From Streptomyces pyxinae (GTDB lineage Bacteria; Actinomycetota; Actinomycetes; Streptomycetales; Streptomycetaceae): a stretch of 64,000 nt of DNA. The notes under the pieces were generated by a model, which made no database searches, was not told the origin of the DNA, and saw only the letters and a program-made list of their open reading frames with translations. The stretch is from the NCBI RefSeq assembly GCF_024756275.1, contig NZ_JANUGQ010000002.1:310001-374000 (forward strand), given 5' to 3'. Shown here one piece after another: positions 30,060-38,786 of this stretch (within the stretch, counting starts at the first letter, position 1; each line of letters opens with the position of its first letter). Position numbers and translations under genes: made by a program.

Positions 30060-30602
30060 TGCAGTGGACCTCTTCTCTTTTCGGTTTGTGTGTTCGTGCG
30101 GACGGGGAACACACTGCCGCACCCTCGCTGTTGATGCACATTCAGCAACTCTTTTCAGTTTTGTCTGCTATTCAAGCAGTGACGTGAAATAGCGGTCGCC
30201 GGTACGCCGCGAATATGCCGTTCCCGGAGCCACCAGGGGTGACCGGGTGGTCAAGGGAAGTTCAAATCCGTACGACTGCTCGGATAGTGAGGGTCTGTGA
30301 CGTGCAACACGGCCGAAACGCGGCGGTAACACGACACTCCCGCCCCCTGTGGGGCGGATGAGTCTCCCGTGAGCGGCGAAGACCCGGCCCCCGCCGGCGA
30401 AGGTGGTGGTCGGCACCTTTCACGGGAAGGTAATGTGCGGGCAAAGTTGGGGCAGCCCCGGTGCACCATCATCGGAGCGGCACCACCCCGCCTCCCCGGG
30501 TGTGGTGTGTCCCGGCGCTTCTGCGGCGATCCCGCAGGCCCCCACTGACCCGACCACACCGCGCCCCGGCCCCCGGCCGGGAGCAGCAGGAGGCAGGCCA
30601 TC
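30060..30602. other. Divergent intergenic region with an AT-rich core
   Basis: This 543-base gap has an unusually AT-rich core at about 30110-30250. On the minus strand TTGAAT (near 30172) could be the -35 of the inhibitor gene. On the plus strand TTCAAA and GATAGT, 16 bases apart near 30258-30290, could drive the carbonic anhydrase gene. The stretch from about 30350 is GC-rich and may be a long 5' leader, but I recognise no riboswitch. Confidence 0.4.
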
Positions 30603-31187
30603 ATGCAGTCACTCATCGACCACGCCCGTACGTTTCCCCACACCGTCGCCCGGCGGTCCGACGAGTTCCGGGAACTCGCCGCCGGACAGGCCCCCGAGGC
30701 CCTCTTCATCACCTGCTCCGACTCGCGGGTGATCCCCTCCCTGATCACCGGCGCTCGTCCGGGTGAACTCTTCGAACTCCGCACCGCGGGCAACATCGTT
30801 CCGCCCTATGACACCGGCCGGCCGAGCGGCGAGGCGGCCACCGTCGAGTACGCGCTGCGCGTGCTCGGTGTCCGGGACGTGGTGGTGTGCGGCCACTCCC
30901 ACTGCGGGGCGGTGGGCGCGCTGGTACGAGGTGACGACCTCTCCGCGGCACCGGCCGTGCACGGCTGGCTCAGCCACTCGGTGACGGCGCTTCCGCGAAC
31001 GGACGACCTCGCCCACGCGGTGCGCTCCCACGCGGTGGCCCAGTTGGCCGCCCTGCGCGGCTATCCCGCCGTGCGGGAGCGGCTGGAGCGCGGCGATCTG
31101 GCCCTGCACGCCTGGTACTACGAGGTGGACACCGGGCTGGTCACCACCCATCTGCCGGAAACAGTGGGCGAGTTCGGACCGCTCTGA
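30603..31187 (+). CDS. Beta-class carbonic anhydrase
   Basis: A 194-residue beta-carbonic anhydrase that hydrates carbon dioxide to bicarbonate in the cytoplasm. The zinc site is complete: Cys38 and the Asp40-Arg42 dyad in CSDSR, His98 and Cys101 in CGHSHCGA. The substrate-binding region RTAGNIVP is also present. AGGAGG lies ten bases before the ATG. It is followed after 65 bases by a SulP-family anion transporter on the same strand; such pairs are thought to couple bicarbonate transport to hydration. Confidence 0.93.
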   Translation: MQSLIDHARTFPHTVARRSDEFRELAAGQAPEALFITCSDSRVIPSLITGARPGELFELRTAGNIVPPYDTGRPSGEAATVEYALRVLGVRDVVVCGHSHCGAVGALVRGDDLSAAPAVHGWLSHSVTALPRTDDLAHAVRSHAVAQLAALRGYPAVRERLERGDLALHAWYYEVDTGLVTTHLPETVGEFGPL

Positions 31188-31252
31188 GGCGGGCGCGCCC
31201 CGTCCCGCCCACTCGTCCGTCCCTGTCCGCCGCCCTCCGCGCGGACCGCACC

Positions 31253-32800
31253 GTGAGGAAACCCACCCTCGTGTTCTCCCTGATGAAGGATCCCACCGTG
31301 CTGCGCCGGGACTTCCTGGCGTCGCTCGTCGTCTTCCTGGTCGCCCTGCCGCTCTGCGTCGGGGTGGCCGTCGCCTCCGGCGTCCCCGCCGAACTGGGCC
31401 TGGTCACCGGCATCGTCGGCGGGCTGCTGGTGGGGGCCCTGCCCGGCAGCGCACTCCAGGTCAGCGGCCCCGCCGCGGGACTGACCGTGCTGGTCTACGA
31501 GGCCGTGCGGGAGTTCGGCCTCGGGGCGCTCGGCGCCATCGTCCTCGTCTCCGGGCTGCTTCAACTGGTGCTCGGAGCCCTCAGGTTCGGCCGCTACTTC
31601 CGCGCGATATCGGTGGCCGTCGTGCAGGGCATGCTCGCCGGCATCGGCCTCGTCCTGGTCCTCGGGCAGGTCTACGCGATGGCCGACACCGCCCAGCCCT
31701 CGGGCGGCCCCGCAAAGCTCGCCGGCCTGCCCCGACTGGCGGGTTCCGTCCTGAGCGGCGGCCCGCCCCTCACGGCCTTCCTCGTCGGTGCGGCGACGGT
31801 GGCGGTACTCGTGGTGTGGCCGAGGCTCCCGGCCCGGGCACGGGTCGTGCCCGGCCAGCTGGTGGCGGTGGCGCTGGCCACCGGAGCGGTGGCCGTCCTC
31901 GGTCTCCCGGTGGCCCGGGTGGAGGTGCGGGGGCTGCTGGAGTCCGTACAGCCGCCGGGGCTCGGTGACTTCGGCGACCTGGCCGGCGTGGCGGCGATCG
32001 GCACCGTGCTGGCCTTCACCCTGATCGCCTCGGCGGAGAGCCTCTTCAGCGCGGCGGCCGTGGACCGGATGCACGACGGCCCGCGCACCGACTACGACAA
32101 GGAACTGCTGGCCCAGGGCGTCGGCAACACGGTGTGCGGGGCGCTCGGCGCACTGCCCATGACCGCCGTCATCGTCCGCAGCGCCGCCAACGTCCAGGCG
32201 GGCGCCCGCACCCGGCTCTCCCGTGTGCTGCACGGGCTGTGGCTGCTGCTGTTCGCCGCGCTGCTGCCCGCCGCCATCGGGGTCATCCCGCTCGCCGCGC
32301 TCGCCGGCGTCCTGGTGCACGCCGGCTGCAAGCTGATACCGGTGCGGGAGCTGGTCCCGCTCTGGCGCGAGCACCGGGGCGAGGCCGTCATCCTCGCGGT
32401 GACCGCCGTGGCGATCCTGGTCACCAACCTCTTCGAAGGCGTGATCCTCGGCCTGCTGCTCGCGGTGTGCAAGACCGCCTGGGAGACCTCCCATCTCCAT
32501 GTGGAGGTCCGTGAACTGACCGGTGGCCGGATGGTGGCGGCCATCAGCGGCAACGCCACCTTCCTGCGACTCCCCAAGATCCTGGGGGAACTGGAGGCGC
32601 TGCCCAGGGACCGGCCCATCGAGCTGGACCTCTCCGAACTGCGCCACCTGGACCACGCCTGCCGCGTCGCCCTGGAGAACTGGGCGCTGCGCCACAACGG
32701 CGCGGGCACGGAGCCGGTCCGCTTCCTGTCCCCGCCGTCCGGCCGCCCGGTGGGTCAGCCGGCCGAGCCGGCCCGGCCGGCCCCCGTCCGGAACACATAG
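31253..32800 (+). CDS. SulP-family inorganic anion transporter (bicarbonate/sulphate)
   Basis: A 515-residue membrane transporter with 11-13 helices. It begins LRRDFLASLVVFLVALPLCV and contains the SulP core motifs SGVPAELGLVTGIVGGLLVG and VSGPAAGLTV, and ends in a short STAS-like domain (about 410-485: LHVEVRELTGG, PIELDLSELRHLDH). Members move sulphate, bicarbonate or other anions; the carbonic anhydrase gene upstream favours bicarbonate here. The GTG start at 31253 lacks a strong ribosome-binding site. An in-frame GTG at 31271 or ATG at 31283 (MKDPTVLRRD) are alternatives. Confidence 0.88.
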   Translation: MRKPTLVFSLMKDPTVLRRDFLASLVVFLVALPLCVGVAVASGVPAELGLVTGIVGGLLVGALPGSALQVSGPAAGLTVLVYEAVREFGLGALGAIVLVSGLLQLVLGALRFGRYFRAISVAVVQGMLAGIGLVLVLGQVYAMADTAQPSGGPAKLAGLPRLAGSVLSGGPPLTAFLVGAATVAVLVVWPRLPARARVVPGQLVAVALATGAVAVLGLPVARVEVRGLLESVQPPGLGDFGDLAGVAAIGTVLAFTLIASAESLFSAAAVDRMHDGPRTDYDKELLAQGVGNTVCGALGALPMTAVIVRSAANVQAGARTRLSRVLHGLWLLLFAALLPAAIGVIPLAALAGVLVHAGCKLIPVRELVPLWREHRGEAVILAVTAVAILVTNLFEGVILGLLLAVCKTAWETSHLHVEVRELTGGRMVAAISGNATFLRLPKILGELEALPRDRPIELDLSELRHLDHACRVALENWALRHNGAGTEPVRFLSPPSGRPVGQPAEPARPAPVRNT

Positions 32801-32985
32801 GCGACCACGGTGGAGGGCGTCAGGCGGTCCTTCTGGATGACGGCGACGCCCCCGCCCGGCCGCGCTCCGGGATCCGTCGCCGCCCCGGTGTCCCGGGGTG
32901 CGGCGGCGGCCGTGGCGGTGGCGGTGGCGGCGAGCAGCGTGCCGGCCGCCACCGCGCAGGCCGTGGCGACGGTACGGACGTTCAT
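32755..32985 (-). CDS. Small secreted peptide, overlaps SulP gene end
   Basis: A 76-residue product with a clear signal peptide (MNVRTVATACAVAAGTLLAA) and a short mature part containing GGVAVIQKDRLTPSTVVAYVFRTG. GAGAGGGG lies about seven bases before the ATG. It runs against the SulP gene and overlaps its last 46 bases, which is unusual. I recognise no family; it could be a degenerate remnant of a longer secreted protein. Coding is plausible from the signal peptide and ribosome-binding site. Confidence 0.5.
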   Translation of the reverse strand: MNVRTVATACAVAAGTLLAATATATAAAAPRDTGAATDPGARPGGGVAVIQKDRLTPSTVVAYVFRTGAGRAGSAG

Positions 32986-33154
32986 GGGAGCCCCTCTCGG
33001 CTGTCGGGTGGTGCCGTGCCCAACGAGCGGGCGCCCCGGAAGTGGCGTCGTCCGGCCCCTGGGGACGCCCGGGCTTCCTCCGGCGGGCCCGGGGCCCGGA
33101 AACCGCCGGAGGAGGGCGGCCCCCGCGGGGTGGCGGCGGGGGGCCCGTGAGCGG

Positions 33155-33203
33155 TTGACCGGCGCCCGGGAGCGGGCGTTATATGGGGCTAAAGGGCATA
33201 TAA
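33155..33203 (+). promoter_or_regulatory. Promoter with an overlapping 7-bp inverted repeat before the SPW gene
   Basis: TTGACC (33155-33160), an 18-base spacer and TTATAT (33179-33184) form a clear sigma-70-type promoter. The -10 overlaps an inverted repeat, TTATATG at 33179-33185 and CATATAA at 33197-33203, separated by GGGCTAAAGGG. The repeat lies about 27 bases before the start codon and could be an operator for a dimeric repressor. Confidence 0.6.
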
Positions 33204-33229
33204 AGTCTTCCCTAGGAGGCGGGCCCGCG

Positions 33230-33697
33230 ATGACCACCCACCCCAGCCCCAGCATCGAGCACCACCCCGACATCGCCGAGATGCGCTCCCGGTTCGAACG
33301 GGCGACCGCCACCCCGCGCGCGCAGGCGGTCGAGACCCTGGCCCTGCTGACGGGCCTCTACCTGGCGGCCTCACCGTGGATCGCCGGGTTCAGCGGTCTC
33401 ACCAACCTGGCCGTCTGCAATCTGATCACCGGTGTGGCATACGCCCTGTGCATGGGCGGCTTCGGGAACGCCTACGAGCGCACCCACGCCATGGCCTGGG
33501 CCGCCATCGTCATCGGCGCCTGGACGATCATCTCCCCCTGGGTGGTGGCCGGGAGCGCCGACACCACCCGCACGGTCGTCAACAACATCATCGTCGGCGC
33601 CGTGGCCCTGGTGCTCGGCCTGGCGATGGCCGCCATGAGCGACCGCCGCACCGGCCGCTCCTCCGCCGCCAGGGAACCCGCCGCCAGGGAGCGGTGA
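33230..33697 (+). CDS. SPW-repeat membrane protein
   Basis: A 155-residue protein with four hydrophobic helices and the SPW motifs: LAASPWIAGFSG near residue 45 and ISPWVVAGS near residue 103. The soluble N-terminal 35 residues are charged; the C-terminus is Arg/Ala-rich. SPW proteins are common in Streptomyces and lack an assigned function. AGGAGG lies ten bases before the ATG. The gene stands alone with its own promoter and is followed by a strong hairpin. Confidence 0.85.
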   Translation: MTTHPSPSIEHHPDIAEMRSRFERATATPRAQAVETLALLTGLYLAASPWIAGFSGLTNLAVCNLITGVAYALCMGGFGNAYERTHAMAWAAIVIGAWTIISPWVVAGSADTTRTVVNNIIVGAVALVLGLAMAAMSDRRTGRSSAAREPAARER

Positions 33698-33774
33698 GCC
33701 GCTCGCCCGCCGAGCGATCCCCGAGCCATTCCCGGGCCGGCCCCCGGAATCCACCACCGGTCCCGCCGGCCGAA

Positions 33775-33812
33775 GGCCCCGGCACCGCCCGCCCACCGGC
33801 GGTGCCGGGGCC
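33775..33812 (+). terminator. Perfect 15-bp hairpin after the SPW gene
   Basis: GGCCCCGGCACCGCC at 33775-33789 pairs exactly with 33798-33812 around an eight-base loop, about 80 bases past the stop codon. Confidence 0.7.
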
Positions 33813-33934
33813 GTCTCGTCCGCGCTCGCCCACATCGCCCTCACTCGCCCCCGGCCGTTCCGCCCCGCCCGCGTTCACAAAGCCTTCATACCGCTCAGGT
33901 GTGCGGTTCGGCCGGGGTGGGGAGGGCGGTGATC

Positions 33935-35341
33935 ATGACACACACGACCGCCCCCGTCCGCCGCCCCGTACGGCAACTGCTCGCCGCCTCCGTGGGCAAC
34001 GCGGTCGAGTGGTACGACTGGTACGCGTACACCTTCCTCGCCACCTACATCGCCGCCCAGGTCTTCCCCGGAGGCACCGGTAACTCGCTGGTCCCGCTGC
34101 TGTCGACGTTCGCCGTCTTCGCGGTGGGATTCTTCATGCGGCCGGTCGGCGGCCTGCTGATGGGAGCGGTGGCGGACCGGCACGGCCGGCGGGCCGCGCT
34201 CACCGTCACCATCCTGCTCATGGGCGGCAGCAGCCTGCTGGTCGGTCTCACCCCCACCTACGCTGCCGCGGGCACCCTCGCCCCGGTCGTCCTGGTCGCC
34301 GCGCGGCTTCTGCAAGGGCTCTCCGTGGGCGGGGAGTTCGCCGCCTCCACCACCTTCCTGGTGGAGTCCGCCACCCCGGGCAGGCGCGGTCTCTTCTCCA
34401 GCTTCCAGTACGTCTCCACGACCGCCGGGCAACTGACCGCCTCCGGCCTCGCCGCCCTCCTGGTGGGCACACTCGGCGAGACGAGCATGAACGGCTGGGG
34501 CTGGCGGGTGCCGTTCCTGCTCGGTGCCCTGCTCAGCCTCGTCGGCTTCTGGATCCGGCGCGGCGCCCACGAGACGCTCGCCACCGCGACCCCGGACGCC
34601 ACCGCCTCGTACCCGGACACCGTCACCGTCCCGGACACCGTCACCCTCCCGGACACCGTCACCGTCCCGGACACCACCGCCACCCTCCCGGAAGCCGCCC
34701 CGCACCCCACCGGCACGCGGGAGCACCCGGCACCGGACCGGCCGGGGCTCTTCGACGCCCTGCGCCAGTACCCCCGCCAGTCCCTGCTGATCGGCGGCAT
34801 CACCGCCGGCGGCACACTCGCCTACTACACCTGGACCTCCTACCTCCCGACCTACGCCGAACTCAACGCCGGCGTCCCGAAGTCCGACGCGCTGCTCGCC
34901 GGCACGCTCGCGCTGGCCTTCTTCGGGCTCCTCCAGCCGGTCGGCGGAGTGCTCTCCGACCGCTGGGGCCGCCGCCCCCTCCTGCTCTTCTTCGGTCTCG
35001 GCTTCGCCGTACTGAGCGTCCCGCTGCTCCGCTCGGTCGGCTCCTTCTGGTCGCTGCTGGCGGCCCAGTGCGCCGGCATGGTGCTGCTCACCGGCTTCAC
35101 CGCCATCTCCGCGGCCGTCAACGCCGAGATCTTCCCGGCCAGGGTCCGCGCCGCCGGCATCGGCTTCCCGTACTCCCTCACCGTGGCCCTCTTCGGCGGC
35201 ACCGCGCCCTATGCGGGCACCCTGTTCACGGACCTGGGGCAGCCCGGTCTCTTCCCCTGGTACGTCGCCGCGCTCTGCCTCGTCTCCTCCGCCGTCTACG
35301 CGAGGCTTCCGGAGACCGCCCACCGGCCGCTGGACCACTGA
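33935..35341 (+). CDS. MFS transporter, metabolite:H+ symporter (MHS) family
   Basis: A 468-residue, 12-helix major facilitator of the MHS type (relatives transport alpha-ketoglutarate, citrate, shikimate or proline). It starts with ASVGNAVEWYDWYAYTFLATY, then has FFMRPVGGLLMG and ADRHGRRAAL between helices 2 and 3, VAARLLQGLSVGGEFAAST and GWGWRVPFLLGALL. The second half has SDRWGRRPLLL and FPARVRAAGIGFPYSL. The central loop carries a PDTVTV-type tandem repeat, noted separately. GGAGG lies before the ATG, and the substrate cannot be told. A short gap separates it from the catalase gene. Confidence 0.9.
   Translation: MTHTTAPVRRPVRQLLAASVGNAVEWYDWYAYTFLATYIAAQVFPGGTGNSLVPLLSTFAVFAVGFFMRPVGGLLMGAVADRHGRRAALTVTILLMGGSSLLVGLTPTYAAAGTLAPVVLVAARLLQGLSVGGEFAASTTFLVESATPGRRGLFSSFQYVSTTAGQLTASGLAALLVGTLGETSMNGWGWRVPFLLGALLSLVGFWIRRGAHETLATATPDATASYPDTVTVPDTVTLPDTVTVPDTTATLPEAAPHPTGTREHPAPDRPGLFDALRQYPRQSLLIGGITAGGTLAYYTWTSYLPTYAELNAGVPKSDALLAGTLALAFFGLLQPVGGVLSDRWGRRPLLLFFGLGFAVLSVPLLRSVGSFWSLLAAQCAGMVLLTGFTAISAAVNAEIFPARVRAAGIGFPYSLTVALFGGTAPYAGTLFTDLGQPGLFPWYVAALCLVSSAVYARLPETAHRPLDH
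34613..34684 (+). repeat. In-frame 18-bp tandem repeat in the transporter's central loop
   Basis: The unit ccggacaccgtcaccgtc is repeated three times with single changes and a fourth partial copy follows. It encodes PDTVTV, PDTVTL, PDTVTV, PDTTATL in the cytoplasmic loop between helices 6 and 7. Copy number may vary between strains. Confidence 0.85.
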
Positions 35342-35586
35342 GCCGTCCGCACGGCACCGGGCATCCATGACGTGCGAGAAACCGGAACACTGACTGCATC
35401 CGCCACCGAACCGTGGGTACCCGCGCTGCCGTGGCCGCTCGCGGGGCCATGGAGCGGCCGTCCGGGGCGTGGCGTGTGCCGATGGACGGACTTCGACGGA
35501 CCGGCCGTTTCACCGTGCCCCGCGACGGTCATGGCTGTGGAGTTGCTGTCCAGTCCGGACTGTCCCGTCCCGAGCACGGAGAGACG

Positions 35587-37863
35587 ATGAACAACGAGAA
35601 CCCCCTGAAGGCGGCGGCGGAGAAAATCACGGAGGCGGTGCGCGGTGAGGCGGGCCCCGCACCCGAGATCCCGGGCGTGCCGGCACCCGAGCCGCCGTCG
35701 TTCGCGGAGCCCACCGAGCCTCGGGTGCCGCTGCCGCCCAAGTCCGACCAGAGCGGGCCCGAGACGGTCAGCCCCACCGGCCAGCCCACCGGCGCCGAGC
35801 AGGCCAGGGTCGCCCAGAGCGGGGCGTACCTGACCACCGCGCAGGGGAACCGGCTGTACGAGACCGACCACTCGCTCAAGGCCGGGCCGCGCGGACCGGT
35901 GCTCCTCCAGGACCACCATCTGCGCGAGAAGATCATGCACTTCGACCACGAGCGCATCCCGGAGCGCGTGGTCCACGCCCGGGGCGCCGCCGCGCACGGT
36001 GTCTTCCAGGGGTACGGCACCGCCGCGAAGATCACCAAGGCGGCGTTCCTGGAGAAGGACATCGAGACCCCGGTCTTCGTCCGGTTCTCCACCGTCCTGG
36101 GCTCGCGCGGCTCGGCCGACACCGTCCGGGACACCCGCGGCTTCGCCACCAAGTTCTACACCAGCGAGGGCGTCTTCGATCTGGTCGGCAACAACATCCC
36201 GGTCTTCTTCATCCAGGACGCCATCAAGTTCCCCGACATCATCCACGCCGGGAAGCCGCACCCCGACCGGGAGATCCCGCAGGCCCAGAGCGCCCACGAC
36301 ACCTTCTGGGACTTCGTCACCCTGCACACCGAGGCCACCCACCACACCCTCTGGAACATGTCCGACCGGGGCATCCCGCGCTCCTACCGGATGATGGAGG
36401 GCTTCGGCGTCCACACCTTCCGGCTGGTCAACGCCGAGGGCGCCACCACCCTGGTCAAGTTCCACTGGAAGCCCAAGCTCGGCGTGCACTCCCTCACCTG
36501 GGAGGAGGCGCAGATCATCAACGGCATGGACCCGGACTTCCACCGCCGGGACCTGGCCGACGCCATCGAGTCGGGCGCCTACCCGCAGTGGGAACTGGGC
36601 GTCCAGACCTTCCCGGACACCCCCGACCAGACCTTCGAGGGCATCGACCTGCTGGACCCGACCAACATCGTGCCGGAGGAACTCGCCCCGGTGCAGCCGA
36701 TCGGGCTGCTCACCCTCAACGCCAACCCGTCGAACTACTTCGCCGAGACCGAGCAGGTCGCCTTCCACGTCGGCCACCTCGTCCCCGGTATCGACATCAC
36801 CGACGACGCGCTGCTCGCCGGCCGGCTCTTCTCCTACCTGGACACCCAGATCACGCGGCTCGGCGGCCCCAACTTCGGCCAGCTGCCGATCAACCGCACC
36901 CACGCCCCGGTCAATGACATGCTGCGGGACGGCATGCACCAGACCGCCGTGCACACCGGTGTCGCCCCCTACCGGCCCAACTCGCTGGACGGCGGCTGTC
37001 CCTTCCTGGCGGGCAACGACACCGGGGCGTACATCGAGGTCCCCAAGGAGCTCCCGGCCGCCCGCAAGGTGCGCGAGGCCGCCGCCTCCTTCGACGACCA
37101 CTTCAGCCAGCCCCGGCTCTTCTGGCTCAGCATGACGCCCCCGGAGCGCGAACACATCGTCGCCGCCTACACCTTCGAGCTGGGCAAGTGTTACGAGCAG
37201 GCGGTCAAGGAGCGCGGCCTCCAGGTCCTCGCCAACATCGACGGCGAGCTCTGCGCCCAGGTGGCGGCCGGCCTCGGCCTGCCCGCGCCGGAACCCACCG
37301 TGCCGCACACCGAGGCCGAGCCCAGCCCCGCCCTCTCCCAGCTGGGGCAGGAGTGGCCGGCCGACGGCCGGATCATCGGCATCGTCACCGACGGGAACGG
37401 CGACCTGGCCGGCGTACGCGAAGTCCGCCGCGCCGTACTGGACGCCGGAATGGTCCCGCTGGTCATCGCCCCGGCGGGCGGCAAGCTCGACGCCGACGGC
37501 GACCCGATCACCGTGCAGCGGACCTTCGCGACCGCCCGCTCCACCGAGTTCGACGCCCTTCTGCTCGCCGGCGTCCCCGGCCGGGGCCGCGACGCCTTCG
37601 GCGCCCGGGACGCCAAGGCCGGCGACACCGGCACCGCCGAAGCGCCCACCGACCCCCGGGTGCTGCTCATGCTCGCCGAGGCGTACCGGCACGCCAAGGC
37701 GCTCGGTGGCTGGGCGGGTGCCGAGACCGCGCTGGCGGCGGCGGGCGTACCCACCGGCGCGCCGGGCGTGGTGACCGGCGACAGTGGCTCCGCGGTGCTG
37801 GCGGACGTCACCGCGCTGCTCGCCAAGCACCGGGTCTGGGAGCGCTTCCCCGCGGCGCTCTGA
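35587..37863 (+). CDS. Large-subunit (HPII/KatE-type) catalase
   Basis: A 758-residue clade-2 catalase. The catalytic His130 is in RVVHARGAAAHG, the partner Asn in FDLVGNNIPVFFIQD, and the proximal haem Tyr in RLFSYLDTQITRLGGPNF. About 80 Pro/Glu-rich residues precede the core, and the C-terminal 150 residues form the flavodoxin/class-I glutaminase-like domain (RIIGIVTDGNGDLAGVREV) typical of large-subunit enzymes. It degrades hydrogen peroxide. In Streptomyces the equivalent (catB) is linked to osmotic stress and SigB. I saw no convincing SigB promoter upstream. The GAGA ribosome-binding site is weak but near. A hairpin follows the gene. Confidence 0.94.
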   Translation: MNNENPLKAAAEKITEAVRGEAGPAPEIPGVPAPEPPSFAEPTEPRVPLPPKSDQSGPETVSPTGQPTGAEQARVAQSGAYLTTAQGNRLYETDHSLKAGPRGPVLLQDHHLREKIMHFDHERIPERVVHARGAAAHGVFQGYGTAAKITKAAFLEKDIETPVFVRFSTVLGSRGSADTVRDTRGFATKFYTSEGVFDLVGNNIPVFFIQDAIKFPDIIHAGKPHPDREIPQAQSAHDTFWDFVTLHTEATHHTLWNMSDRGIPRSYRMMEGFGVHTFRLVNAEGATTLVKFHWKPKLGVHSLTWEEAQIINGMDPDFHRRDLADAIESGAYPQWELGVQTFPDTPDQTFEGIDLLDPTNIVPEELAPVQPIGLLTLNANPSNYFAETEQVAFHVGHLVPGIDITDDALLAGRLFSYLDTQITRLGGPNFGQLPINRTHAPVNDMLRDGMHQTAVHTGVAPYRPNSLDGGCPFLAGNDTGAYIEVPKELPAARKVREAAASFDDHFSQPRLFWLSMTPPEREHIVAAYTFELGKCYEQAVKERGLQVLANIDGELCAQVAAGLGLPAPEPTVPHTEAEPSPALSQLGQEWPADGRIIGIVTDGNGDLAGVREVRRAVLDAGMVPLVIAPAGGKLDADGDPITVQRTFATARSTEFDALLLAGVPGRGRDAFGARDAKAGDTGTAEAPTDPRVLLMLAEAYRHAKALGGWAGAETALAAAGVPTGAPGVVTGDSGSAVLADVTALLAKHRVWERFPAAL

Positions 37864-37904
37864 CCCGCCCGCGCCCCGGCTCCCCGCCGGGGCCCCGGCT
37901 TCCC

Positions 37905-37936
37905 GTACGCGCCCGTCACCTCCGGCGGGCGCGTAC
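37905..37936 (+). terminator. Perfect 11-bp hairpin after the catalase gene
   Basis: GTACGCGCCCG at 37905-37915 pairs with 37926-37936 around a ten-base loop, 42 bases after the stop codon. Confidence 0.65.
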
Positions 37937-38011
37937 CCGTGTCCGGGCGCGGCCCCTCCGTCCGCCGCGGGACAGAGCCGTACGCCTCCGGGGCGGCACC
38001 GGGCACACGGC

Positions 38012-38046
38012 GGCGCGCCGCTCCCCGCAGCGGGGAACGGCGCGCC
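38012..38046 (-). terminator. Hairpin downstream of the momA operon
   Basis: GGCGCGCCGCTCCCC at 38012-38026 pairs with 38032-38046 with one C-A mismatch and a five-base loop, just nine bases beyond the stop codon of the leftward operon. Confidence 0.65.
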
Positions 38047-38054
38047 GGTCCGGG

Positions 38055-38786
38055 TCAGACGTCCGTGCCGGTGTCCGGCCGCCCGGGCGGCCGGGAGTCC
38101 GGGTGCGCCTGCGCCGGGTGCGGATGAGGGTGGACATGGGGGTGGGCATGGAGGTGCGGGTGCCCGTCGGGACGCGGTGACCCGGCGTCGGTGTCATCGG
38201 CGCCGGCCGGATCACCGGTGTCGCCGGCGTCGTGCCGCAGCGGGGTGAGCTGCTCGATGTCGTACCGCCGGCGCAGCGCGGCGATGGCCGCCTCGTCGGG
38301 CGGACCGCCCGTGTCCAGGAGCGCGATCAGCTCCTCGAAGTACCGCTCGTGGTCCGGCGGGGGAGAGGCCTGGAAGAACATCTTGGCCGGCCGGTCCGTC
38401 CGGTTGGCGAAGGCGTGCGGACACCCCGGCGGCACCACGATCACCGTCCCGGGGGTGGCCCGTACGACGCGCTGCCCGGAGAACGACTCCCAGTGGCGCC
38501 AGTCGTCCCCGCCGCGCACCCGGGGCTCGAACGCGAGCACATCCAGCTCGCCCTCCAGGATGTAGAACAACTCCTCGCTGTGCGCGTGCACATGGGCGCC
38601 CACGTCGAAGCCGGGCGGCACCACGACCTCGAAGCTCGACGCCGCCCGGGAGTGGTCGCCCGTCACCTTGAAGGTCACCTGGTGCGCCGGAGCGCGCAGC
38701 GTACGGCCCTGTCCGCTGGGCACCAGCAGCCCCTCGGGCACCCCGGCGGCGAGCAGCGAGGCCGGCACCCCCTGGTGCGCGGTCAC
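38055..38786 (-). CDS. momA: MomA-like cupin quinone-forming monooxygenase with His-rich tail
   Basis: A 243-residue cupin. The core (about 30-170) has the metal-binding HVHAHSEELFYILEGELDV motif and VVPPGCPHAFANRT. In Streptomyces coelicolor the cupin encoded beside rppA and CYP158A2 (MomA) oxidises tetrahydroxynaphthalene to flaviolin, and this gene has exactly that neighbourhood. The GTG start overlaps the P450 stop codon (GTGA), so translation is coupled. Unusually, the C-terminal 45 residues are a histidine-rich tail (HPHLHAHPHVHPHPHPAQAH), likely to bind metal or simply be a low-complexity extension. I do not know whether relatives share it. Confidence 0.88.
   Translation of the reverse strand: MTAHQGVPASLLAAGVPEGLLVPSGQGRTLRAPAHQVTFKVTGDHSRAASSFEVVVPPGFDVGAHVHAHSEELFYILEGELDVLAFEPRVRGGDDWRHWESFSGQRVVRATPGTVIVVPPGCPHAFANRTDRPAKMFFQASPPPDHERYFEELIALLDTGGPPDEAAIAALRRRYDIEQLTPLRHDAGDTGDPAGADDTDAGSPRPDGHPHLHAHPHVHPHPHPAQAHPDSRPPGRPDTGTDV

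Noticed and set aside
30350..30602. Possible riboswitch upstream of the carbonic anhydrase gene
   Set aside because: The leader is long, but no known conserved aptamer core could be matched by eye.
35505..35560. SigB-type promoter upstream of the catalase gene
   Set aside because: GTTT followed after 15 bases by CGGTCA only loosely resembles the consensus, so I did not annotate it.
35372..35590. Short open frame between the MHS transporter and catalase genes
   Set aside because: No ribosome-binding site or conserved composition; it lies in the catalase promoter region.
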